Positions 55,410-62,348 of a DNA stretch of 64,000 bases are shown piece by piece. The position numbers and the translations under genes were made by a program. The notes under the pieces were generated by a model, which saw nothing but the letters and a program-made list of their open reading frames with translations, ran no database searches and was not told where the DNA came from. This DNA is from a virus. Numbering within the stretch: position 1 is the first letter of the stretch; every line of letters begins with the position of its first letter. The stretch covers positions 1-64,000 of IMG/VR virus record IMGVR_UViG_3300025789_000028; one strand, given 5' to 3'.

Positions 55410-56376
55410 AGCATTTTATAATGACTGGTTAGATTGTTCAGGCTTAATCAATGGCACCGACGTAGATCATATAGTCAATCTTGATCCTGAGTTTTTTACT
55501 AACTTAAAATTTGATAATGAATCATTAAGACAATATCGCATAGATGCGGCTATTAAATGTAGTGAAACACTAGGAGATAATCCTGCATTATGTTTAAGTG
55601 GGGGCATAGATAGTCAAGCAATGGTACAAGCATGGCATGAGGCTAACTTAAAATTTACAACTGTTATAATGGTGTTCAAAGATGGATTAAACAAACAAGA
55701 TAGTGACCATGCTAAAATGTTTTGCGAAAAAAATAACTATCCTTATATAGAATTACCATTTGATATAGTAAACTTTTTATCCAGAGACAATTATTCAACC
55801 AGTGAAAAATACAAATCGATAAGTCCGCATTTCAATACACACTATCGCATGGCAGAATTATTACGTAATATGGGATATACCGGTGTCTGTTGCGGTGGAT
55901 GTACTCCTTATAATGACAAAGGCGGATATGGTTATAATTTTGAAAAGGCTTCGTTTGATTTTATAAGAATACAAGATATTTTAGGTATAGCCTTTCAGGG
56001 TAGTTTTTTAAGTTTTTACCCTGAACTATCTTGGTCAATAGCTTTTCTAACAGACCCCATTGATGCGAATACTGAATTGAATGATACATGGGAAGATTAC
56101 TTATTTTCCAATCATGAACGATATTTAAAAAAAGTAAAATCATATCAACGTGCAGGTTTTGAAATTATCCCTCAGGAAACTAAGTATACTGGTTTTGAAT
56201 TAGTTAAAAAATATTTTGAGAATTTAACGGGCGATGGATGGACATTCGAACGCAAATTTAGAGTCCCCATCGCAGCTAAATTTGATAAAAATCCTCACGT
56301 ATATAAATTTAATCTTAGTGAAAAACAATTAAAAGCAATTCAACTAAGTTATCTCAATGCATTCGGCACGAACTGA
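55396..56376 (+). CDS. PP-loop (N-type) ATP pyrophosphatase
   Basis: 326 residues from a TTG start inside the previous gene; no in-frame ATG fits. ALCLSGGIDSQAMVQAWHEA is the SGGxDS PP-loop (68-73), which adenylates a substrate carboxyl or carbonyl as in asparagine synthetase, NAD synthetase and tRNA-modifying enzymes. VCCGGCTPYNDKGGYGYNF is a Cys/Gly-rich block. No glutaminase domain is present. The substrate is unknown. It meets a minus-strand gene tail to tail. Confidence 0.75.
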   Translation: MSHFKAFYNDWLDCSGLINGTDVDHIVNLDPEFFTNLKFDNESLRQYRIDAAIKCSETLGDNPALCLSGGIDSQAMVQAWHEANLKFTTVIMVFKDGLNKQDSDHAKMFCEKNNYPYIELPFDIVNFLSRDNYSTSEKYKSISPHFNTHYRMAELLRNMGYTGVCCGGCTPYNDKGGYGYNFEKASFDFIRIQDILGIAFQGSFLSFYPELSWSIAFLTDPIDANTELNDTWEDYLFSNHERYLKKVKSYQRAGFEIIPQETKYTGFELVKKYFENLTGDGWTFERKFRVPIAAKFDKNPHVYKFNLSEKQLKAIQLSYLNAFGTN

Positions 56377-57168
56377 TTCTCCCCTTCCAGGATTAGAATA
56401 CAACCTACCACCTAAATAGTTTATATTTTTAACACGTGTGTTTGATGTTATCCAAGTACCATTATTTAAGTGAAATAAGTAGGGTGATACAGTGCAATTA
56501 ACAAATCTAGTATCATTAAAGGGATTTAAATGCGTAACTAGTATAGGACAGTGTTTTAAACTTAATTCCCAATTTTTAACCATGGCTGCTTCGTCTGAAT
56601 GTTTCTTATTTATCCAATCTTGTGTAGCCCAAACAGGTACCAAACCGTGAGACACATCGGATGTGTCATTGGGTTTTTCTTTGAATTCGTTAATGTTTTC
56701 TTTATGCACTTGTAAAGTAGACATTGGATAGTTTTGAAACCAATATGTGTCTTCCCAATCACCGGTGTATCTATGTATTTTAGGAAATCCATAAGTAGTA
56801 AACACACTAACTGTATAACCATTACGCAATTGAATCGGCATTCCGTTTGGATCGGTAGAGTGCTTCCAATGTAGATTTTTAGGCCAATTAACATCATTTT
56901 TCATTCGTAGTAAAATGTTGTCTTCTAGTTCGTTTTCATATTTGCTTATTTCAAAATAGTACATTTCTTCACCCAAATTATACACAAATTGTACGTCAGG
57001 ATGACTTTCTGCTAATGCATAAGCATACATAAAACCTCGTTTTAACCATGCTGTAGAAATGTTACCATTCAGAACTACAATATCGGCTTCAGTCGGTATT
57101 GTGTAAGGTTCATAGGGCTCATTGGGATGATAATTTGTATCACTTATAACATGTAATTTGAAGGGCAT
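56344..57168 (-). CDS. Degenerate metallophosphoesterase fold (pseudoenzyme)
   Basis: 274 residues from ATG 57168, four bases after a late motif. The fold order is kept: FKLHVISDTNYHP replaces SDxH, VVLNGNISTA replaces GD, VYNLGEEMYYF replaces GNHE, ILVTHLNPFND retains one His, and WITSNTRVKNINY replaces GHTH. Most metal ligands are lost, so catalysis is unlikely. It is a second independent case beside the protein at 18514. Confidence 0.65.
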   Translation of the reverse strand: MPFKLHVISDTNYHPNEPYEPYTIPTEADIVVLNGNISTAWLKRGFMYAYALAESHPDVQFVYNLGEEMYYFEISKYENELEDNILLRMKNDVNWPKNLHWKHSTDPNGMPIQLRNGYTVSVFTTYGFPKIHRYTGDWEDTYWFQNYPMSTLQVHKENINEFKEKPNDTSDVSHGLVPVWATQDWINKKHSDEAAMVKNWELSLKHCPILVTHLNPFNDTRFVNCTVSPYLFHLNNGTWITSNTRVKNINYLGGRLYSNPGRGESVRAECIEIT

Positions 57169-57172
57169 TTGA

Positions 57173-57180
57173 TATTTATA
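57173..57180 (-). promoter_or_regulatory. Late-type TATAAATA promoter
   Basis: Perfect TATAAATA on the minus strand, 4 bases before ATG 57168. Confidence 0.65.
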
Positions 57181-57218
57181 TACCGGATGATTCAATTTTT
57201 TAATTATTTCTGAAAAAG

Positions 57219-57225
57219 ATAAATA
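57219..57225 (+). promoter_or_regulatory. Late-type ATAAATA promoter
   Basis: ATAAATA, 25 bases before ATG 57251, with CGGAG as Shine-Dalgarno. Confidence 0.6.
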
Positions 57226-57250
57226 CTACATACAACGGAGCATTCATACC

Positions 57251-59014
57251 ATGGATATTAGAGTTAAATTTAACACACTTGACAGTCAGGCAGCATTTGC
57301 AAAAAAATGGGCGGTAGACGTTACACCGGATATGGTCGATCATTTGGACATTTCTTGGCACCTATTGCAACATGCACTTAGTGCTGAAAGTAATGTTACA
57401 GATTTTGTCCAATTAGACACTACCACCGAGCATGAATTTTTAGTATCTAGTGCTGATGGAAACTTTGGTGATTTAGCAATAAGTTCTACACCGATGAAAA
57501 ATATGGCTGGATGGTATCATGTTGTTAGTACCCAAGGTCTTGCATTAGGTAAAATTGTAAAGTCAATTGACATTACTAGTATCCCAATGACATTCTTAGA
57601 TAATGTCAGTACTATTAATAGTATTAATGTAACACCTGCTACTGTTGATCCTACTAGCAGTGCTGGTCAGTGGGCAAGAATTCGTGTTGCTAGTCAATAT
57701 CGTCCATTGCTAACTTCGTTTGCTACACATGACGTTAATTACTTGAGCAAGCCTGAACTATACATTTTAGACTCTGGTATTAATTTTGAGCACCAAGAAC
57801 TTAATTATGACGGCCTTGACAAAGTAAATTTCTACACATTACCCCAATTCAGTGGTAATTTTGCCGACGACATTGGTCACGGCACTGGTGTTGCAAGTAT
57901 GGCGGTAGGTAAGAATTTAGGTATATGTTCTTATGTTAAGTTAATGAATGTTAAAATTGGTGGCATGGTTAACGGAGAACAATATAATGCAAACTTGTTA
58001 GATGTTGGTCAAGCAATCGATGCTATCATGAATGCCATTGTAGCAGATCCTACAGTTACTAGAGTTATTAACATGTCTTGGGGTATTCCTCGTAGTGCAT
58101 GGCTAGATGCTAAAGTGCAATCATTAATAGATGCCGGTGCATTTGTTGTATGTGCGGCTGGTAACGGACATATTGACGTTGATCAAATTTCACCTGCCGG
58201 AATGAACACAGTAATGACAGTTGGTGCAATCGATCAATACGACATTCCAGCCGGTTTCAATAATATTGCACCAAGTGATTCAGGTTTAACAACCAGTATT
58301 GGTTTGGGATTAGATATTTTTGCTCCTGGTGATAACGTAATGGTTGCAGACGGCATTTCAGGTACTACAAGTTATCATGTAACATCTGGTACATCTTTCT
58401 CAGCTCCTTTAGTGTCAGGTGTTGCGTGTGTAATTGCATCAATGAATTCAAATCCATTGTTTTATTCTGACTTAGTTAAATTAATTGTTAACACTGCCAC
58501 TGAACATGCATTACTATTTGAAGATTCATCGTTCTCAGAAAATCAAAATAGACTAGTTTATTTGGCTACCGCAGATATGGCAGCATCATACAAAGAAACT
58601 AATGCTGTTAGTTATTTGGGTGTCCACGATAAAGAAGATGTTATTGTTGCTGACATTAACTCAAACTTAGACACATCACAAATTGAAAAATTAGCTCCTA
58701 CTGATCCTGTAGTTTTTTCTGTAGAAATGGCTGATGATTCTAAAGACTATGCACAATTTTTAGTTTGCGATCCTGTTACAGGTGTTATTACTATTACAAA
58801 ACCTAATCTTCAATTGCCAGAAGAAACCCGTTTAAAAATGGTAAACTTTATCGGAGTTGCAAAGAATTCATCTATTACTATGAAAACAAATATCTTGTTC
58901 TTCTTTGTTAATAATCCATTATACAAAGACACATTAGAATCTGATATTACATTGGCACTTACTGACGTTAACAGTATCAGTTTCTTCGCTACTTGGAAAC
59001 AAAGTATCAAGTAA
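57251..59014 (+). CDS. Subtilisin-like (S8) serine protease
   Basis: 587 residues. Catalytic Asp174 (YILDSGINFEHQEL), His210 (DIGHGTGVASMAVG) and Ser382 (SGTSFSAPLVSGVA) are all present, with the oxyanion Asn305 (CAAGNGHID). The first 160 residues are a non-catalytic domain (VKFNTLDSQAAFAKKWAVDV) without a signal peptide, probably a virion-anchoring part. A C-terminal region of about 150 residues is beta-rich. Late promoter and context point to a structural or maturation protease, or a virion-borne degrader of surface proteins. Confidence 0.88.
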   Translation: MDIRVKFNTLDSQAAFAKKWAVDVTPDMVDHLDISWHLLQHALSAESNVTDFVQLDTTTEHEFLVSSADGNFGDLAISSTPMKNMAGWYHVVSTQGLALGKIVKSIDITSIPMTFLDNVSTINSINVTPATVDPTSSAGQWARIRVASQYRPLLTSFATHDVNYLSKPELYILDSGINFEHQELNYDGLDKVNFYTLPQFSGNFADDIGHGTGVASMAVGKNLGICSYVKLMNVKIGGMVNGEQYNANLLDVGQAIDAIMNAIVADPTVTRVINMSWGIPRSAWLDAKVQSLIDAGAFVVCAAGNGHIDVDQISPAGMNTVMTVGAIDQYDIPAGFNNIAPSDSGLTTSIGLGLDIFAPGDNVMVADGISGTTSYHVTSGTSFSAPLVSGVACVIASMNSNPLFYSDLVKLIVNTATEHALLFEDSSFSENQNRLVYLATADMAASYKETNAVSYLGVHDKEDVIVADINSNLDTSQIEKLAPTDPVVFSVEMADDSKDYAQFLVCDPVTGVITITKPNLQLPEETRLKMVNFIGVAKNSSITMKTNILFFFVNNPLYKDTLESDITLALTDVNSISFFATWKQSIK

Positions 59015-59017
59015 TAT

Positions 59018-59782
59018 TTGATGTCATATCAATCATTAGATTTCAATGTTCCATCAAAACATTGGGGTAAGCAAACGTTAAATGGTTGGATTTACAATGA
59101 TGTGTTTGAAGACAGATTTTTTGAACAATTAAAATCTACATCCGAACACATCATACACAAAAGAAATCATTCGACCTACGCCACACATAGAACTAATTTT
59201 AATTTTGGTGGAAAAAATCATAAAATTGTTTCTCATAAACAAAACGATAGAGAACAAGAAGTAATATTTGATTTGACGTTTGAAAAAGATTGGTGGTATC
59301 AAACATCTGATACTATAAAATCTTGGGCAGATACTCAAATAATGACTACACAAAGCCCGATATTATACAAGGCTATCAAAACAATAGAAAAATATCCACC
59401 GTTCTGTGATGAGCCTAATAGTTGGATATGCTATCGTTGGCATATGAATTTTTTGGCGTATAATAAATTTCTAGCATTACATCTTGATGCAAACCACCAA
59501 TATTACAATGTATCAGTGTTTGATGCTAGAATGAGAAGCGTTACCTTTTATTTTGATGATCATATTGAAGGCAACGGTGGAGAGTTTTGGACTGATACAG
59601 GATTTGTATATAAACCAAAAAGAAACTCAGCAATCAACATCAACGGTGGACAAGTAGTACACGGAGTTACTACTAATATGAATCCAGAACCAAGACTGGC
59701 ATTTACACTACGCTTTGCACACAAAGACGATTTGTATTTACCCGGTAGCCCTGATAAGTCAATATATAAATTAGAGTTTTAA
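59018..59782 (+). CDS. 2OG-Fe(II) oxygenase, prolyl-hydroxylase-like
   Basis: 254 residues; ATG 59018 or 59021. LALHLDANHQYYNV supplies HxD, and NGGQVVHGVTTNMNPEPRLA then FTLRFA the distal His and Arg. GGEFWTDTGFVYKPKRNSAI is the intermediate strand, where prolyl hydroxylases also have a GG(E/A). It follows the subtilase by three bases. A modified virion protein is one possible substrate. Confidence 0.75.
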   Translation: MMSYQSLDFNVPSKHWGKQTLNGWIYNDVFEDRFFEQLKSTSEHIIHKRNHSTYATHRTNFNFGGKNHKIVSHKQNDREQEVIFDLTFEKDWWYQTSDTIKSWADTQIMTTQSPILYKAIKTIEKYPPFCDEPNSWICYRWHMNFLAYNKFLALHLDANHQYYNVSVFDARMRSVTFYFDDHIEGNGGEFWTDTGFVYKPKRNSAININGGQVVHGVTTNMNPEPRLAFTLRFAHKDDLYLPGSPDKSIYKLEF

Positions 59783-60229
59783 ATGAATCATAGAATTACA
59801 ACTATAGAATTTGATGAGATTTTTCCGATATGGAAACGGCTATGGCCCGATAGAACAAGTCCTATCGAGCCAAATAGTGCAATGTGTTATCTAAACGGAT
59901 ATGATATGTATAACATGAACACTAATCCTACATTTTTTGTATACATAGTTAATGATGAAATTGTAGGTGTTAACAGTGGTCACATGTGTAAAGACAATCA
60001 ATATCGTTCACGTGGATTATATGTTGATCCTAAGTTCAGAGGATTAAACATAGCAAAAAAACTATTGATTAAAACCATAGAACAAGGTAAAAAAGAGAAT
60101 GCAGTAATGTGTTGGAGTTACCCTAGAAAAGACAGTTGGATGACATACAACAGTGTAGGGTTTTATTTAGATAGCGATTTCCACCAAAGTGAGACTGGTA
60201 AAAATGCTTATTGTAGTATGAAGATATAG
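59783..60229 (+). CDS. GNAT-family N-acetyltransferase
   Basis: 148 residues. RSRGLYVDPKFRGLNIAKKL then LIKTIEQGKK is motif A, with RGLNIA as the acetyl-CoA loop. Later AVMCWSYPRKDSWMTYNSVG then FYLDSDFH is motif B. It begins at the base after the oxygenase stop. The substrate is unknown; modification of virion proteins or a host target are options. Confidence 0.8.
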   Translation: MNHRITTIEFDEIFPIWKRLWPDRTSPIEPNSAMCYLNGYDMYNMNTNPTFFVYIVNDEIVGVNSGHMCKDNQYRSRGLYVDPKFRGLNIAKKLLIKTIEQGKKENAVMCWSYPRKDSWMTYNSVGFYLDSDFHQSETGKNAYCSMKI

Positions 60230-60241
60230 TGATATAGTTGG

Positions 60242-60312
60242 AGCGGGATACCAGAATCGAACTGGTCACTAAACCTTGGCAAGGTTTCGTTTTACCGATA
60301 AACTAATCCCGC
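60242..60312 (-). tRNA. tRNA-Gly (GCC)
   Basis: Acceptor GCGGGAT/ATCCCGC, anticodon stem AAACC/GGTTT with loop TTGCCAA, T-stem ACCAG/CTGGT with loop TTCGATT. Discriminator U, CCA encoded. Confidence 0.9.
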
Positions 60313-60321
60313 ATTATTTTC

Positions 60322-60711
60322 TCAATATAGAGGTAAGCCTTGCGCTTTTCTTCCTCTACCTTTATTTGCACCGCCTAAAAATTCAGTTTGACTATGACAA
60401 TTAGGACATATCAATCTTAAATTATCAGGACTATCATTTCCCGGATCACCGTTTACATGATCTACATGAAGTACTAGCTTTTTGTTTTGCCATTCACTTA
60501 CACCGCATACTTCACATTTATAACCTCTGTCTTCTGCTAAATATCTCCTAGCAGTTGACCTTTCAATTCTTTTCAAATTACCGTTATACCATTCTTTTTT
60601 ATGTAAAAAAGATTTATGCAATCCGTTACATACATTAGAACAATATTTTCCTGTTTTATGATGAGGATTAAATTCAAAATCCTTATTACAATTTACACAA
60701 TTTGCTTTCAT
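60322..60711 (-). CDS. HNH endonuclease with zinc motifs
   Basis: 129 residues. CEVCGVSEWQNKKLVLHVDH then VNGDPGNDSPDNLRLICPNC is the HNH/beta-beta-alpha-metal core with its CxxC pairs. An N-terminal CVNCNKDF..CSNVC zinc finger probably binds DNA. It sits between tRNA genes, a common location for homing endonucleases. AAAGGAG and a palindromic late motif lie upstream. Confidence 0.88.
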   Translation of the reverse strand: MKANCVNCNKDFEFNPHHKTGKYCSNVCNGLHKSFLHKKEWYNGNLKRIERSTARRYLAEDRGYKCEVCGVSEWQNKKLVLHVDHVNGDPGNDSPDNLRLICPNCHSQTEFLGGANKGRGRKAQGLPLY

Positions 60712-60726
60712 AGTAGAGTTCTCCTT

Positions 60727-60744
60727 TAGAGTATTTATACTCTA
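60727..60744 (-). promoter_or_regulatory. Palindromic late-type promoter of the HNH gene
   Basis: The minus strand reads TAGAGTATAAATACTCTA, a perfect 8-bp inverted repeat around AA with TATAAATA inside (60732-60739). AAAGGAG follows before ATG 60711. Confidence 0.6.
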
Positions 60745-60767
60745 CCGCTAAAAACGCATAATTTTAT

Positions 60768-60950
60768 TTAGCTTCCTGTTAAGCTATATAAAATAATTGT
60801 GTTAAACGTTTCACCCTCAAGATTCAAATTAAGTGTGATTTGATCATTGTTAATTCCATACATATCAGGTTCAATAGCATATGACAATGTAAGATTGTCT
60901 TTTAAATACTGCTTAATTTGTGCTTGTAGTGTCGGGTCTAATGGATCCAT
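60768..60950 (-). CDS. Unknown acidic 60-residue protein
   Basis: MDPLDPTLQAQIKQYLKDNL then TLSYAIEPDMYGINNDQITL. GGAAA precedes the ATG. Small alpha/beta protein, possibly ligand binding; no family recognised. Flanked by the HNH gene and the initiator-like tRNA. Confidence 0.6.
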   Translation of the reverse strand: MDPLDPTLQAQIKQYLKDNLTLSYAIEPDMYGINNDQITLNLNLEGETFNTIILYSLTGS

Positions 60951-60970
60951 GATATTTCCTATGTAATTGG

Positions 60971-61041
60971 ATGCGGGTGACAGATTCGAACTGCCGATGC
61001 ACCTGGCTTATGAGACCGGTGTGGTGACCACCCTACCCGCG
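60971..61041 (-). tRNA. tRNA-Met (CAU), initiator-like
   Basis: Acceptor CGCGGGT/ACCCGCA has a C1:A72 mismatch, the hallmark of bacterial initiator tRNA. The D-stem GGTG/CACC gives a purine11:pyrimidine24 pair, also initiator-type. The anticodon loop is CTCATAA; two of the three stem G:C pairs near the loop are kept (the third is U:G). T-stem GGCAG/CTGTC with loop TTCGAAT, CCA encoded. The D-loop lacks GG and the anticodon stem needs a bulge in my fold, so the structure is irregular. Confidence 0.7.
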
Positions 61042-61049
61042 TAATTTAT

Positions 61050-61232
61050 TTATTCATCTTTGACAGTATCTTTAACTGCCCGAACGTTTTCTTTTTCTTC
61101 TACGACCTCTTCCGGTAACGGTGGAGGTACGTATCTTGGTTTAGGTTCTTTCTTTCCAAAGATAGCATCCATTCTATCATCGAATTCAGACAGAGGAATG
61201 CTCATTGGTCTTGGCCTATCACCCTTACTCAT
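61050..61232 (-). CDS. Unknown Pro/Glu-rich 60-residue protein
   Basis: MSKGDRPRPMSIPLSEFDDR then MDAIFGKKEPKPRYVPPPLP and an acidic end. Likely disordered. It starts with a one-base overlap at the stop of the parvulin gene, so the two are coupled. Confidence 0.6.
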   Translation of the reverse strand: MSKGDRPRPMSIPLSEFDDRMDAIFGKKEPKPRYVPPPLPEEVVEEKENVRAVKDTVKDE

Positions 61233-61501
61233 TATGCAGTCCTCTTGACCAAATGATAACCAAACTGTGTTTGAACCGGTCCAACAACAACACCTACCGG
61301 GTTATTGAATGCTGCCTCTTCAAAAGGTTTTACCATTTGTCCTCGACCAAATAATCCTAAATCGCCACCTTGACGACCACTTGGGCACTTGCTATGTTGA
61401 CTTGCTAATATAGCAAAATCAGCGCCGGACTTGATTTGCTCTTGTAAGTTAACTGCTTCTGCTAAAGAAGGTACTAAAATGTGACTTGCTCTTACCTGCA
61501 T
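61232..61501 (-). CDS. Parvulin-type peptidyl-prolyl cis-trans isomerase
   Basis: 89 residues, the size of E. coli PpiC. RASHILVPSLAEAVNLQEQI, SGADFAILASQHSKCPSGRQ then GGDLGLFGRGQMVKPFEEAA, and VQTQFGYHLVKR are the parvulin core, with the His pair and Cys of the active site. It catalyses proline isomerisation during folding. It adds to the phage chaperone set (Hsp20, Clp). It is a stand-alone catalytic domain without a signal peptide. Confidence 0.92.
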   Translation of the reverse strand: MQVRASHILVPSLAEAVNLQEQIKSGADFAILASQHSKCPSGRQGGDLGLFGRGQMVKPFEEAAFNNPVGVVVGPVQTQFGYHLVKRTA

Positions 61502-61510
61502 AAATTTCCT

Positions 61511-61654
61511 TTATTCTGCTTCTACGTTAGTTGTATTGCCTGCACGTCCGCCGCCTGTTTGTTGCTCTGGTTGTGCTGTTGGGCTTTTTTTGTTTTGTGT
61601 GTATAAGAAAGCGCCGATGATAATTGCTACGATTAATGCTCCAATGATAAACAT
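61511..61654 (-). CDS. Small membrane protein, 47 residues
   Basis: MFIIGALIVAIIIGAFLYTQ is one membrane helix, then a polar Gly/Gln/Thr-rich tail ending NTTNVEAE. AAAGGAG lies upstream and a late motif is at 61681. It is 9 bases before the parvulin start, so the genes are likely co-transcribed. Confidence 0.7.
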   Translation of the reverse strand: MFIIGALIVAIIIGAFLYTQNKKSPTAQPEQQTGGGRAGNTTNVEAE

Positions 61655-61680
61655 AATAATCTCCTTTGTGTTGAGACTAA

Positions 61681-61687
61681 TATTTAT
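61681..61687 (-). promoter_or_regulatory. Late-type ATAAATA promoter
   Basis: Minus-strand ATAAATA about 26 bases before ATG 61654, with AAAGGAG between. Confidence 0.55.
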
Positions 61688-61718
61688 CATAATTCTATAG
61701 CATAAAAAATATGAATGG

Positions 61719-61791
61719 TAGAAGTGGTGAGACTCGAACTCACGATAAACACCGTATGAAGGTGGCGCATTAGCCGCTATGCTACACTTCT
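61719..61791 (-). tRNA. tRNA with CAU anticodon, elongator type (Met or Ile2)
   Basis: Acceptor AGAAGTG/CACTTCT, D-stem GCAT/ATGC with GG in the loop, anticodon loop TTCATAC, T-stem GTGAG/CTCAC. Discriminator A, CCA encoded. C11:G24 marks it as an elongator. A lysidine-modified Ile tRNA or Met elongator cannot be separated by eye. Confidence 0.85.
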
Positions 61792-61800
61792 ATTGTTTGG

Positions 61801-61872
61801 TGCGACCTACTGGATTCGAACCAGTCCCGTAAGAATTATGAGTTCTCGGCACTACCTCTATGCTAAAGTCGC
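61801..61872 (-). tRNA. tRNA with CAU anticodon, elongator type (Met or Ile2)
   Basis: Acceptor GCGACTT/AGGTCGC, D-stem GCAT/GTGC, anticodon stem GAGAA/TTCTT with loop CTCATAA, T-stem ACTGG/CCAGT with loop TTCGAAT. Discriminator A, CCA encoded. Third CAU tRNA of the window. Confidence 0.87.
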
Positions 61873-61895
61873 ATAATATTTGGTGGACTGTGTAG

Positions 61896-61917
61896 AAACC
61901 TATGAATTCATAGGTTT
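61896..61917. terminator. Perfect palindrome with T-run
   Basis: AAACCTAT and ATAGGTTT flank GAATTC, so the 22 bases form a perfect palindrome. A T-run follows on the plus strand; on the minus strand the tract is weaker. It separates the tRNA pair from the gene at 61934. Confidence 0.55.
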
Positions 61918-61933
61918 TTATGTATAATACAGA

Positions 61934-62125
61934 TTAAGCGTAAGATTCTTGGCCAGCAATCTGCAAAACACAAAGTAATGTGGTAGCCTCATTAAAGATT
62001 TTAGATTGTAAACCTAAAGCCTGTTGTTCTGACGCATATTCATGCGCCTGCGCTAGTGTTTCAAATTCAGTATAATTTACTGAAAGAACATCATCGATCC
62101 AATTTTGTACTGATACTGTAAACAT
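61934..62125 (-). CDS. Unknown 63-residue protein, paralogue of the next gene
   Basis: MFTVSVQNWIDDVLSVNYTE then FETLAQAHEYASEQQALGLQ and SKIFNEATTLLCVLQI. The middle aligns with FDSRDEAVAHATEHHGRGFS and TKVYDEYYHLLYEFFV of the 62128 protein. An alpha/beta fold is likely. Function unknown. Confidence 0.65.
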   Translation of the reverse strand: MFTVSVQNWIDDVLSVNYTEFETLAQAHEYASEQQALGLQSKIFNEATTLLCVLQIAGQESYA

Positions 62126-62127
62126 GA

Positions 62128-62337
62128 TTATGCGTATGTGTTAATTTCTGCGTCAACAAAGAATTCATATAACAAGTGATAATACTCATCATATACCTTT
62201 GTACTGAACCCACGTCCGTGATGTTCTGTTGCGTGTGCAACTGCTTCATCTCTTGAATCAAATTCAAAAGCCTGTACATTCAATGCGCCATCGTCTCCGT
62301 AACTATGAATGTGTGAAATGTGTTTTCTACCGTGCAT
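62128..62337 (-). CDS. Unknown 69-residue protein, paralogue of 61934
   Basis: MHGRKHISHIHSYGDDGALN then VQAFEFDSRDEAVAHATEHH. His-rich N-terminus. Shares the F.(S/T)..(E/Q)A..HA/YA...G pattern with the downstream gene. CGGAG precedes the ATG; the two genes are two bases apart. Confidence 0.65.
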   Translation of the reverse strand: MHGRKHISHIHSYGDDGALNVQAFEFDSRDEAVAHATEHHGRGFSTKVYDEYYHLLYEFFVDAEINTYA

Positions 62338-62348
62338 GTTATTCTCCG

